From assembly GCF_037992945.1 (NCBI RefSeq), contig NZ_CP150304.1, forward strand, positions 371,001 through 435,000: 64,000 nt of DNA. Direction: 5' to 3'. Below the pieces are notes generated by a model. It saw only the letters and a list, made by a program, of their open reading frames with translations, did not search any database and was not told where the DNA came from. The translations under genes and the position numbers were made by a program. Of the stretch, positions 8,594 to 16,890 are shown in pieces; within the stretch, counting starts at the first letter, position 1; each line of letters starts with the position of its first letter. The DNA is from Peribacillus sp. FSL E2-0218 (GTDB lineage Bacteria; Bacillota; Bacilli; Bacillales; DSM-1321).

Positions 8594-8748
8594 TTAGGGA
8601 ATACCTTCTGAGATTCCCCGAACAACTCTTCCAAGCTCACCAAATCCTCTATCAAGTGCCACAAAATAATAACTTTCCATTTATCTGTGACTGAGCATAC
8701 CACTGTTTTACTCTTGGGAATTTTACCCTAAAATGAAGTTCGAGCCAT
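8594..8748 (-). pseudogene. Degraded HxlR-family regulator, divergent from the quinone oxidoreductase gene
   Basis: On the minus strand from 8748 a Met-Ala-Arg-Thr start is followed by a stop and then by VCSVTDKWKVIILWHLIE. After a frame change it continues RGFGELGRVVRGISEGIP before another stop. This matches the winged-helix core of HxlR regulators (usually GGKWK-LLILWHL then RRFGELRR-IPGIS). At least one in-frame stop and one frameshift are present. HxlR regulators are typically divergent from the oxidoreductase they control, as with ytfH and ytfG (qorB) of E. coli, which fits the intact gene at 8945. The wider gap 8421-8929 holds nothing else I can identify. Confidence 0.65.
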
Positions 8749-8944
8749 GATAAATCATAATGGTCATATTTTTATGACTACTTTTATTTTTTGAACTATG
8801 GATATACCATATACCTATACTTGATAACACAAAAAGTAAATCTTTTTATAGCCAGTCGAGTACACGGTAAGAAGTAACGAGCTGATAGTACAGACCAGTT
8901 AAAACAACAATCAATAAGACAAAATATATATGGAGGAAAACACA

Positions 8945-9811
8945 ATGAAGATATTAGTAACAGGTGCTACAGGAAAATTAGGCTCAAAAGTAGTTGAAGC
9001 CCTATTGAAAATTGTACCGGCAAGCCAACTTGCTGTCAGTGTACGTAATATGGACAAAGCGGAACAATTACGTGCACGTGGAGTGGACATCCGCCAAGGA
9101 GATTTTGACCATCCAGAAACATTGGATACTGCTTTTGAAGGGATTGACCGTTTATTGATCATTTCCGCGGATGGTGACAATGAAACAAGAATTCCACAAC
9201 ACAGAAATGCGGTAGCTGCGGCAGAGCGTGCCGGAGTCAAATTTATTGCTTATACTAGCATAACGAATGCAAAGGAAAGTAAAAACTTCCTTGCTCCCAC
9301 TCATCAGGCAACAGAAGAAGCTATTTTAAAAACAGGAATTCCTTATTCTTTTTTACGAAACAACTGGTACCTGGAGAATGAAATTTCAAGTATTCAAGGT
9401 GTTCTAGCCGGAGCTCCATGGGTGACATCAGCAGGAAATGGCAAGGTAGGCTGGGCACTTCAACAAGATTATGCAGAAGCTGCAGCTGCGGTCCTATCTG
9501 GTAAAGGGCACGAAAACACCATCTACGAGCTTTCTGGAAAGTTAATGACTCAAGAAGAACTTGCTTCCACTCTGGGCACTGTATTAGGTAAAGAAGTACC
9601 TGTGCAACAGGTTGATGATGCTACCTATACGGATATAATGAAAGGCGCTGGTGTACCGGATTTCCTTCTTCCTATGCTTGTTGATATCCAAAAAGACATT
9701 CGTGAAGGCACATTAGAGGTTGAGAGCCATGATCTCGAGAAACTTCTCGGACGAACCGTTACACCAACGAAAGAGGCACTTACTCAAATTGTTAAAGGAA
9801 ATATCCAATAA
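8945..9811 (+). CDS. NmrA-like NAD(P)-dependent oxidoreductase, QorB type
   Basis: Atypical short-chain dehydrogenase fold, 288 residues. MKILVTGATGKLGSKVVEAL is the N-terminal dinucleotide-binding Rossmann motif. The KFIAYTSITNAKES and YSFLRNNWYLEN blocks are characteristic of NAD(P)H:quinone oxidoreductase QorB/YtfG relatives. The ATG at 8930 is contiguous with a GGAGG that then lies inside it, so ATG 8945, seven bases after GGAGG, is the real start. The adjacent regulator on the other strand is a pseudogene, so expression may be unregulated. It is cytoplasmic and probably reduces quinones or related electrophiles. Confidence 0.85.
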   Translation: MKILVTGATGKLGSKVVEALLKIVPASQLAVSVRNMDKAEQLRARGVDIRQGDFDHPETLDTAFEGIDRLLIISADGDNETRIPQHRNAVAAAERAGVKFIAYTSITNAKESKNFLAPTHQATEEAILKTGIPYSFLRNNWYLENEISSIQGVLAGAPWVTSAGNGKVGWALQQDYAEAAAAVLSGKGHENTIYELSGKLMTQEELASTLGTVLGKEVPVQQVDDATYTDIMKGAGVPDFLLPMLVDIQKDIREGTLEVESHDLEKLLGRTVTPTKEALTQIVKGNIQ

Positions 9812-9909
9812 ATAGTTATTGTTAGAAAAACACGTTTGACGTTGAACAACAAAAATGGTCTAGTCTTAAACAAATGAAATGATTTATAACAATAAATAGA
9901 GGTGTTTTT

Positions 9910-10614
9910 ATGCAAGTAGAGATTTGGGCAGACTTTGCATGTCCATTCTGTTTTATTGGCAAACGTCGCTTCGAAAAAGCGCTAGAGGAATTTGAGCACA
10001 ACGATGGTATTGAAATTGTATACCGAAGTTTCGAACTGGATCCCAATGCTCCCAAACATGTGTCTCATGATGTTTATGACATGCTCTCCAACAGATATGG
10101 CATGAGCCGTCAGGAAGCCATCAACATGAATCAGAGTGTGATCAAACAGGCAGCAGACGAAGGACTTCAGTTTCAGTATGAAGGCATGGTGCTAACGAAT
10201 ACATTCGATGCACATCGACTAAGACATTTCGCTGATCAATACAGTAAGGGTGCTGTGGTATCGGAGCTGTTGTTCCAAGCTTATTTCACCAAATCAAAGG
10301 ATTTGAGCGACCACACAATGCTCGCCGACCTGGCAGTTGAAGCAGGACTTGATCGTGAAGAAGCCCTCTTCATGCTCGCTGGTAAGCAGTTCGCTGAGCA
10401 AGTGCGTTCGGATGAAGAAAAAGGTAGACGTCTTGGTATACGCGGTGTTCCATTCTATGTCATTAACCATAAACATACGGTATCAGGCGCTCAGGCAGGC
10501 ACTGTGTTCCTGAACGCTTTACAGCAGGGGTGGGAAGACCAGCAACAACTGAAAATTGTAAAATCGACGAGCGATGCTGCTTGTGCAGATGGCTCCTGTG
10601 TCATTAAGGACTGA
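9910..10614 (+). CDS. DsbA-family thiol oxidoreductase, FrnE-like
   Basis: 234 residues with a thioredoxin fold and a helical insertion. The redox motif Cys11-Pro-Phe-Cys14 occurs in DFACPFCFIG near the N-terminus, and the cis-proline loop is GIRGVPFYVINH. There is no signal peptide, so it is a cytoplasmic FrnE or 2-hydroxychromene-2-carboxylate-isomerase-like DsbA protein. The extra cysteines close to the C-terminus (ACADGSCV) are also seen in some FrnE relatives. A GAGGTG ribosome site lies upstream of ATG 9910. Such genes frequently occur beside NmrA-type oxidoreductases, consistent with thiol or quinone stress. A terminator follows at 10662. Confidence 0.85.
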   Translation: MQVEIWADFACPFCFIGKRRFEKALEEFEHNDGIEIVYRSFELDPNAPKHVSHDVYDMLSNRYGMSRQEAINMNQSVIKQAADEGLQFQYEGMVLTNTFDAHRLRHFADQYSKGAVVSELLFQAYFTKSKDLSDHTMLADLAVEAGLDREEALFMLAGKQFAEQVRSDEEKGRRLGIRGVPFYVINHKHTVSGAQAGTVFLNALQQGWEDQQQLKIVKSTSDAACADGSCVIKD

Positions 10615-10661
10615 CGTCAAAGTACGAGAAAATGATGAACGAGTATAGCGTTGTGCAGTAT

Positions 10662-10690
10662 GAGGGAGGTTGAAAAATCTCCCTCTTTTT
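10662..10690 (+). terminator. Rho-independent terminator after the FrnE-like gene
   Basis: GAGGGAG at 10662-10668 pairs with CTCCCTC at 10679-10685 and is followed by five T residues. Confidence 0.75.
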
Positions 10691-10940
10691 GTGCGCTAGG
10701 CTTGAGTGGAATCCATGCTGCTAGTGATTTAGCACAGTCAAAAATGAATGATCTGGAGCTTTGGCAAGTAGAAATACAAAGTGGTGTATACTCTTCAAAA
10801 TAAAATTTTGAGGAGGAAAATATAAGGTCATTATAGAACAAAAAAACATGGAGCCACTCAGCAACTCCATAAAGGCTTCTTAATCGTATGATCGGAGGGT
10901 CTTACAATTGTCCATGTTCAAGAGATGCTAATTTTTAAAT

Positions 10941-11103
10941 GCATATCAAAATCAAGACATTGCAATAATCATGATGTCGTATGTCCGTGAAAAGTATAAG
11001 CATGTAAGTCAAAAAGTACTTTTTAACTGAAGGAGCACCTGATGTCTATCACTTCTACGAGAAGGACGGTCATCAATCCTTTGATAATAGGGATGAGTGT
11101 TAA
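10941..11103 (+). pseudogene. Remnant of a GNAT acetyltransferase C-terminus
   Basis: The stretch reads AYQNQDIAIIMMSYVREKYK then HVSQKVLF before a frame break. In the next frame it continues TEGAPDVYHFYEKDGHQSF and ends at a TAA at 11101. The GAPD-hyd-YHFYEKxGFQ pattern is the last beta-alpha unit of GNAT acetyltransferases. No N-terminal part is recognisable upstream. An RBS-like GAGGAGG near 10810 with nothing open behind it may mark the original 5' end. The rest of 10691-11194 shows no gene. Confidence 0.45.
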
Positions 11104-11194
11104 GAACCTCTAGATAATTCGATAAAAAAATAAATGAATAGTAATGATAAGATCAATTGGTTTATATCTTTATATATCAAAGGGGGGGATACCT

Positions 11195-11680
11195 ATGGAA
11201 AAGCTAGAATATGAATGGGTGAAACAAACACGTCAGATTTTATTGGACCAGTGTGGAGAATTGGCTGAAGCTGATTTTACTAAAGAGTTTGAATTTGGTT
11301 TTCAGAGTATTAGAAATTCTTTAGTTCATGTGGCAGGCTGCTATCATGCTTGGTTAGGTTCTTTTGTACTTTCAGAAACATCATCGCCTTTATTTACGAA
11401 GGAAGTGATTAATAATATGCAGTTTGATGATATTCAACGTTATTTTCAACAAGCAGATATATATGTAGAACGTGTATTTGAACAATTCACAAACAAATTT
11501 GATGAGGTTATCGACAAAGAGCTTTCTTGGAGAACCGGCAGTGGGCTTGTAAAAAAAACGCCACGCCAATTACTATTCCATACCATTACACATGAGTCGC
11601 ACCATAAAGGGCAAATTGTAACGATGCTGCGTATTCTTGGCCATATACCTGAAAATACAGACATATTGGGGCTGCCTTAA
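11195..11680 (+). CDS. DinB family protein
   Basis: 161 residues of the DinB/YfiT four-helix bundle. The metal-binding histidines are visible: His in SLVHVAGCYHAW in the first third, and HTITHESHHKGQ near the C-terminus (HxxxHxxH type). DinB-fold proteins are metal-dependent, some being thiol transferases, but the substrate cannot be told here. I selected ATG 11195 because AAAGGGGGGG lies directly upstream; an earlier in-frame ATG at 11144 has no ribosome site. The final residues, LGHIPENTDILGLP, are typical of the family. Confidence 0.85.
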   Translation: MEKLEYEWVKQTRQILLDQCGELAEADFTKEFEFGFQSIRNSLVHVAGCYHAWLGSFVLSETSSPLFTKEVINNMQFDDIQRYFQQADIYVERVFEQFTNKFDEVIDKELSWRTGSGLVKKTPRQLLFHTITHESHHKGQIVTMLRILGHIPENTDILGLP

Positions 11681-11862
11681 TTCGCTACATGATGGATATC
11701 GAAGGATCAGGAGCACGATTCTTGAGGAAGATTCGTCGCCCTTCATGAACGAAAGGGACAGGATAGCTGAAGAAGGGACAACACGTTTTAGAGGGATCTT
11801 CACCTTGATGATCGAAATAAATAGTAACTGGATTTTTTCAGGTGAAGATAATGGAGGATATT

Positions 11863-12579
11863 ATGAGGCTAAAACCAATTGAAGCGGCACAACAGTTTAT
11901 CTTTAAGCATTTTCCAAATTGCCAAGGATCTTTATTAGCTGGAAGTGTCGTTCGAGGTGAAGCGACAGACACATCGGACCTTGATATTGTTGTTTTTGAT
12001 AAAGACCTTACTTCCCCTTACAGAGAGTCATTCATTGACTTTGGATGGGCTATAGAGGTTTTTGTACATAATCTAACCTCGTATAAGCATTTTTTTGAAA
12101 GTGATTGCGAGGTAGCAAGGCCATCTTTGCCTAGGATGGTTTCAGAAGGAATTATTTTAAAAGATGACGGAATAATAGAACCCATAAAAAAAGAGGCGAA
12201 AGAAATATTGGACCAGGGTCCGAAGAAATGGTCAGATGAAACCATTAAAACGAAGCGATATTTTATAACTGATGCACTAGACGATTTAATAGGCTGTAAA
12301 TATAGAGCCGAAGAAATTTTTATTGCTAATACTTTAGCTGAACTTGTTAGTGAATTTTATTTAAGATCAAACCTTCAATGGATTGGCACTTCTAAATGGA
12401 TGGTACGTTCCTTAAAACAATATGACCGGAAATTCGCTAATCATTTTGTTGAAGCCTTTGATGTTTTATATAGGACAGGTGATAAAAATAAAGTTGTGCA
12501 ATTAGTTGATAAGGTTTTGGAACCATATGGTGGACAGTTGTTTGATGGATTTTCGTTGGGGAAAAATCAGCCTCAATAA
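11863..12579 (+). CDS. Nucleotidyltransferase domain protein
   Basis: 238 residues with a Pol-beta-like nucleotidyltransferase N-terminus: Gly27-Ser28 of AGSVVRGEATDTSDLDIVVF followed by the catalytic Asp39-x-Asp41. The remaining 170 residues are helical and resemble the C-terminal parts of aminoglycoside-type nucleotidyltransferases, but I cannot name a substrate. Three in-frame starts exist (11842, 11851, 11863); GGAGG five bases before 11863 favours that one. The region upstream, 11681-11862, contains no other gene. It could be a minimal nucleotidyltransferase with an unlinked partner, though no HEPN gene is adjacent. Confidence 0.75.
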   Translation: MRLKPIEAAQQFIFKHFPNCQGSLLAGSVVRGEATDTSDLDIVVFDKDLTSPYRESFIDFGWAIEVFVHNLTSYKHFFESDCEVARPSLPRMVSEGIILKDDGIIEPIKKEAKEILDQGPKKWSDETIKTKRYFITDALDDLIGCKYRAEEIFIANTLAELVSEFYLRSNLQWIGTSKWMVRSLKQYDRKFANHFVEAFDVLYRTGDKNKVVQLVDKVLEPYGGQLFDGFSLGKNQPQ

Positions 12580-12861
12580 TAACCATCACTTCCTAGCTCC
12601 TGATAGATACAGTCTGGTTTCAAATCGTATGTGCGATCTGTCTATAGCAACCACTTGCTTTTTTAAATCTGGTGTAAACGTTTTTTTTCTGGTTTCCTCA
12701 CATATCGTGCATAATTCTATTTGTAGTAATTTTTTATTGTTCAGCTAAGCGGAGCCTCGTCATTAAAACGTTCTATTTAAGTCTGCTACCCATTTGAAAA
12801 AGGGGGCGTCTTGTATATAAAAAGTTTATTCTAGTTTCAATATATTAGGAGGAAGAGTCAG
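12580..12861. other. Intergenic stretch without recognised gene
   Basis: No reading frame of credible composition is present. The last 20 bases hold the TTAGGAGGAAGAG ribosome site of the next gene. T-rich runs occur around 12680 without a clear hairpin. Confidence 0.5.
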
Positions 12862-13221
12862 ATGGGAATAAAATGGATTGGTGTTAGCGTCCTCACCGGA
12901 TTCTTTCTACTGGAGCTTGCTGCGATGGCTGCGTTCAGTTACTGGGGTTATCATATTAAGACAGGAGCAGCGGTCAGCGTTATACTCGCATTTGCCACCC
13001 CCGTGGTCATAGCCGCTTTATGGAGTATGTTTCTCTCTCCGAAGGCACCGCTCCCCATCTTCTCCTTCTCCATCCGAACGACGCTTAAGCTGGTTGTGTT
13101 CATTGTTGCTTCCGCATCTTTGTATGCAAGCGGTCAAAGCGCGCTCGCGGTTATTTTTCTGACGATGTCCCTTCTTATCGTGGCAGCAGTCTTTATCTTG
13201 AAACTTCATAAAGTGAATTAA
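12862..13221 (+). CDS. YrdB-like (DUF2568) small membrane protein
   Basis: 119 residues with four hydrophobic segments, the pattern of the YrdB/DUF2568 family. The conserved middle is TPVVIAALWSMFLSPKAP, followed by RTTLKLVVF. AGGAGGAAG lies eight bases before the ATG. The function of the family is unknown. It stands alone, with a terminator-like hairpin at 13388 beyond an insertion-sequence scar. Confidence 0.8.
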   Translation: MGIKWIGVSVLTGFFLLELAAMAAFSYWGYHIKTGAAVSVILAFATPVVIAALWSMFLSPKAPLPIFSFSIRTTLKLVVFIVASASLYASGQSALAVIFLTMSLLIVAAVFILKLHKVN

Positions 13222-13360
13222 ATGGATTAGTCTAAAACCGAACATCAATAATCGGGCGCCTATCTGGAATAAGGAGATGTGATAGGTGAAGAAGGGAAAT
13301 TCCCCATTTTAACGAATTAAAATAAACGCAGCAAAAGTTTTTGTAATATAATAATTTATA

Positions 13361-13387
13361 ATTCCGCCCCCTTTTGTCTACAAACTG
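13361..13387 (+). mobile_element. Relic of an IS1182-type right end
   Basis: ATTCCGCCCCC followed by CTTTTGTCTACAAACTG matches the right end of the intact element at 37529-37554 with few changes. The terminal CTACAAACTG lies directly against a hairpin at 13388, the same arrangement as at the intact insertion. Confidence 0.75.
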
Positions 13388-13416
13388 AGCCCTACTCTAA
13401 TGAGAAGGGCTTTTAA
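13388..13416 (+). terminator. Terminator-like hairpin next to the IS right-end scar
   Basis: AGCCCT and AGGGCT pair around a loop containing CTCTAATGAG, followed by TTTTAA. It probably terminated the yrdB-like gene and was the insertion target of the decayed element. Confidence 0.6.
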
Positions 13417-13456
13417 CATTTTATAAATATTCGAAGTCTGTTAATAAGCTGTTTTT

Positions 13457-13745
13457 TCGGCGGTGCTATTATCGCTGTATCAAATTGGACATGGCAAGGT
13501 GCATGAACAATTTTTTAAGTCCCCTTAGAGTAGTCCAACGCATACCATGCTTTTCTTTTGCATCTGCGAATACACCTCGATCGTTTCTATACGTTTCGCA
13601 TATATAACTTTACATCCTGATGATGACGCAGACGAACTGACCTTCCATATCTGTTTGTTAAATAACAAAAATGACTCGAGGGAGGGGCTCACCGGCCGCC
13701 TGATAAGCGAGTGCCTCTCGTCTGCAGTATGAGCCTTTTTTCTCA
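13457..13745. mobile_element. Rearranged relic of an IS1182-type element
   Basis: 13457-13499 matches the last codons of the transposase of the intact copy in plus orientation (GGACATGGCAAGG is identical) with a short internal deletion. From 13500 to about 13657 the match continues on the minus strand, covering the transposase segment around CGCAGATGCAAAAGAAAAGC, which is exact. From about 13665 the sequence matches the noncoding left part of the element, also inverted (AACAAAAATGACTC is identical), including its GC-rich repeat. Most of the transposase is deleted. Thus one fragment is inverted relative to the other at the junction near 13500. Confidence 0.75.
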
Positions 13746-13913
13746 CATTAAGTTATCTAATGATGGAATAACAGGTAGTTGTTAACATTTGGGTATATTG
13801 AATTTTCTGAAAATTATTGATACTATAATGATGATTATATTCCAGTAAGGATTGAAGCTTTATGGGACCATTTATTAGAAAGAACATACTACAATCTTAA
13901 AGGAGTGGATTTA

Positions 13914-15116
13914 ATGGATCAATTATTTAAAGGATTAGATGATATTTATAACGAAATCGTCGATATTCGGCGCTATCTTCATCAACATCCCGAGCTTTCT
14001 TTTGAAGAAGTGAATACAGCTAATTATATTGCGGCCTACCATGAAAAACTTGGGCATGAAGTACGCAAAAATGTAGGGGGAAATGGTGTTTTAGCTTATC
14101 TGGAAGGAGATAAACCAGGGCCGACGGTTGCAGTACGGGCGGACTTTGATGCACTTCCGATTCATGAACAAACGGACGTCCCGTTTAAATCGGTTAACGA
14201 AGGAGTCATGCATGCATGCGGCCATGATGGGCATACAGCAACATTATTAGGTCTTGCAAAGGTTCTGAATGGCATGAAGTCGGAAATTGAAGGGACCGTG
14301 GTTTTTCTCCATCAACATGCCGAAGAATTGCCACCGGGTGGGGCCATTGCCATGATAGAAGATGGCTGCCTAAATGGGGTGGATGTTATTTTTGGGACGC
14401 ACTTACAGGCGCAGATGCCTTTAGGTGAAATTGGTTATCGGTCAGGCCCGCTCCAAGCAGCACCTGATCGATTTGATATAACCATTCAGGGTAAAGGCGG
14501 ACATGGCGCTGCTCCGCATGAAACAAAGGACAGTATTGTAATTGGAGGACAGCTGATAGGCAATCTGCAACAAATCGTTAGCCGGAAAGTAGATCCATTG
14601 GAATCTGCCGTTGTATCTGTTTGTGCCTTTGAAGCAAAAAATCCTTACAATGTCATTGCAGATACAGCTACATTGACTGGTACGGTCCGAACATTTAAAG
14701 AAGAAATTCGTAATTTTATCGAAAAAGAAATTGAAAGAGTCGTGAAGGGAACATGTATTGTATCCGATGCAACCTATGACTATACATATACAAGAGGGTA
14801 TCCGACGACAGTGAACCACAAGGAGGAAACTGAATTCGTTGCGAAATTGGCTCACTCTGTACCTGGCGTTGAAGCTGTTAATGAAACCCCGCCTATTATG
14901 GGCGGTGAAGACTTTTCCTATTATTTGGAAAAAGTAAAAGGAACATTCTTTTTCACAGGAGCAAAAAGTCCCGATTGGGAGCAAGCCTATCCACATCATC
15001 ATCCAAAGTTTGACATCGATGAACGCTCATTATTAATCGCTGCAAAAACCCTTGGGGTAGCAACTTTACAATACATGAAGAATAATGCAAAGACTTTATC
15101 ATCACAACAAGTATAA
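13914..15116 (+). CDS. M20 family amidohydrolase (N-acyl amino acid / IAA-conjugate type)
   Basis: 400 residues, a zinc-dependent M20D peptidase-like amidohydrolase. Metal-site motifs are HACGHDGHTA, HQHAEELPPGG (Glu pair) and GGEDFSYYLEK near the C-terminus. These enzymes hydrolyse N-acyl amino acids or related amides in the cytoplasm. AAAGGAG is eight bases before ATG 13914, preferred over GTG 13905. The two membrane-protein genes that follow at 15193 and 16009 are spaced as an operon and may bring in the substrate or export the product; that is inference. The exact substrate is unknown. Confidence 0.9.
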   Translation: MDQLFKGLDDIYNEIVDIRRYLHQHPELSFEEVNTANYIAAYHEKLGHEVRKNVGGNGVLAYLEGDKPGPTVAVRADFDALPIHEQTDVPFKSVNEGVMHACGHDGHTATLLGLAKVLNGMKSEIEGTVVFLHQHAEELPPGGAIAMIEDGCLNGVDVIFGTHLQAQMPLGEIGYRSGPLQAAPDRFDITIQGKGGHGAAPHETKDSIVIGGQLIGNLQQIVSRKVDPLESAVVSVCAFEAKNPYNVIADTATLTGTVRTFKEEIRNFIEKEIERVVKGTCIVSDATYDYTYTRGYPTTVNHKEETEFVAKLAHSVPGVEAVNETPPIMGGEDFSYYLEKVKGTFFFTGAKSPDWEQAYPHHHPKFDIDERSLLIAAKTLGVATLQYMKNNAKTLSSQQV

Positions 15117-15192
15117 AAAAATAGTGAAAATAAGGGGGCCTATTCACATTTGGCCCCTTAATTAACACCAATAATGAAAAGGGATGATAAAG

Positions 15193-16005
15193 ATGACAAA
15201 CGAAACACAGACACTTTGGAAAGATTGGCGAGTGCATGCCACCGTCTTTGCTATCGTATTACTGTCTGAAACGATAGGCACACACGAAATTCCATTAGGA
15301 CCAGGAGTTATTTTATTATTGCCGATGCTTTATGCAGTTATAATCGGAATTTTATTATTCTTCACCCCACTTGTTAAGGAAAAGCAATCCAAAAGTGCGG
15401 AATCACTTGTTTTTATATCGGTTACATTACTTATTGCGAAGTTTGGAGTACAGGCAGGCCCAGCCTTGCCTCTGTTAATTGAAGCAGGCCCTGCACTGCT
15501 GCTTCAGGAAATAGGGAATCTCGGCACCATTTTTCTGGCCCTTCCAGTCGCAGTTTTACTAGGATTGAAACGAGAATCGATCGGAATGACACACTCCATT
15601 GGACGTGAGCCCAATGTCGCTTTAATAACGGATAAATACGGTTTTTCCTCACCGGAAGGCCGTGGAGTGATGGCCGTATATATTTTCGGGACCGTTTTCG
15701 GCGCTATTTTTATGGGTTTAATATCTGGATTGTTAGCGACTATTACGCCGATTCATCCATTATCCTTTGCGATGGCAACAGGAATAGGCAGTGGAAGTAT
15801 GGCAGCTGCTGCATTAGGACCTCTAGTTACGGCGTTTCCAGAGATGAAAGATCAGATTATTGCTTTTTCAGGTGCAAGTAACCTTGCAACATCTGTAACA
15901 GGTTTATACGTGAGTATTTTCATTGCTTTGCCTCTAACAGAAAAAATCTATCTCTGGATGACAAAAAGGAAAACGAAAAATATGAAAACGAATGTGGGGG
16001 CGTAA
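15193..16005 (+). CDS. DUF3100-type integral membrane protein
   Basis: 270 residues with about eight hydrophobic segments. After a short polar N-terminus (TLWKDWRVHATVFAIVLLSE), the sequence has the conserved GTHEIPLGPGVILLLPMLYA and the later IGREPNVALITDKYGFSSPE blocks that I associate with the DUF3100 family. ATG 15193 is nine bases after AAAAGGG; ATG 15184 sits too close. The gene lies 67 bases after the amidohydrolase and ends four bases before the next membrane gene, so the three form an operon. Probably a transporter component; function unproven. Confidence 0.75.
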   Translation: MTNETQTLWKDWRVHATVFAIVLLSETIGTHEIPLGPGVILLLPMLYAVIIGILLFFTPLVKEKQSKSAESLVFISVTLLIAKFGVQAGPALPLLIEAGPALLLQEIGNLGTIFLALPVAVLLGLKRESIGMTHSIGREPNVALITDKYGFSSPEGRGVMAVYIFGTVFGAIFMGLISGLLATITPIHPLSFAMATGIGSGSMAAAALGPLVTAFPEMKDQIIAFSGASNLATSVTGLYVSIFIALPLTEKIYLWMTKRKTKNMKTNVGA

Positions 16006-16008
16006 CCA

Positions 16009-16461
16009 ATGTTAAAGAACATCCAAGAATGGGTTTTAGTCTTAGGCATTATTGGGATTGTGGTGTTAACCGGAAATTGGATCGGCTATGATATACTCCC
16101 AATAACTGCTTTACCAGGAATGATTATATTAATCCTTATTTCGTTAGCGGGCCTTATTATCGGTAAACTGGTCCCACTCAAAATTCCAAGTATAGCTTAC
16201 ATAGGAATCATAGGTTTTATCCTTACTGTCCCCAGCATGCCTGGGTCAGATCAACTTGTAAAGTGGACTGCAGACGTCAGTCTATTAGCAATAGCTACAC
16301 CTATCTTAGCCTATGCGGGGATAGGTATTGGCCGTTCATGGGCAGACTTTGCCAAACTAGGTTGGAGAACGATCGTTGTTGGAATGTGTGTATTACTTGG
16401 GACCTTTTTAGGTTCTGCAATCATTGCTGAAATCGTCCTACGCTTTCAAGGCATTATATGA
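16009..16461 (+). CDS. Small integral membrane protein, partner of the DUF3100 protein
   Basis: 150 residues with four to five hydrophobic segments and few charged residues. It starts four bases after the DUF3100 gene, and the GTGGGGGCG at the end of that gene serves as its ribosome site. The segment IPSIAYIGIIGFILTVPSMPGSD and a later AYAGIGIGRSWADF are distinctive but I cannot assign a named family. With the previous gene it is likely a two-subunit transporter. A small frame with its own GGAGGG site and ATG at 16476 follows but stops after 11 codons, possibly a truncated third gene. Confidence 0.65.
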   Translation: MLKNIQEWVLVLGIIGIVVLTGNWIGYDILPITALPGMIILILISLAGLIIGKLVPLKIPSIAYIGIIGFILTVPSMPGSDQLVKWTADVSLLAIATPILAYAGIGIGRSWADFAKLGWRTIVVGMCVLLGTFLGSAIIAEIVLRFQGII

Positions 16462-16632
16462 TTGGAGGGTGAGTGAATGCAGAAAACGAACTTCATTGGT
16501 AATTTTCTGTAATTATAATGGATTGTTCGGATTTGAATTTCATCAACAAAAGGGCATTAATCACATGTTTCATTGAATCCTTTATGGAATTCAGAATGGA
16601 AAACTTACCAAACATGTGAATTCTGCAAAGTT

Positions 16633-16664
16633 TAGGCCTCCCACAGTTTCCTGTGGGAGGCCTA
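16633..16664. terminator. Perfect 13-bp GC-rich hairpin
   Basis: TAGGCCTCCCACA is repeated as its exact complement after a six-base loop. No T-run follows on either side. It is the likely end of the amidohydrolase operon transcript or a remnant of one. Confidence 0.55.
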
Positions 16665-16890
16665 ATGACTTACGAAAAGATATCCATGATGAATCAATGC
16701 CTTCCGTCTCGCAATGGACATTGAAGAGGAGGGAAGGTTCCGACTTTAGTCCATCAAGGGGAAATAAGGTAATTATGATATGAAATAAATCGTTTCATTT
16801 TTGGAACGAGAGGATTTACTAGGTACAGCATAATAAAGTTAGAAGTGCGGAAACATCACCCTAGCCCAATGTTATAAGGAGTTTGACCAC

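Noticed and set aside
14442..15002. 186-codon open frame opposite the M20 amidohydrolase
   Set aside because: Shadow of the conserved gene; no motif or ribosome site.
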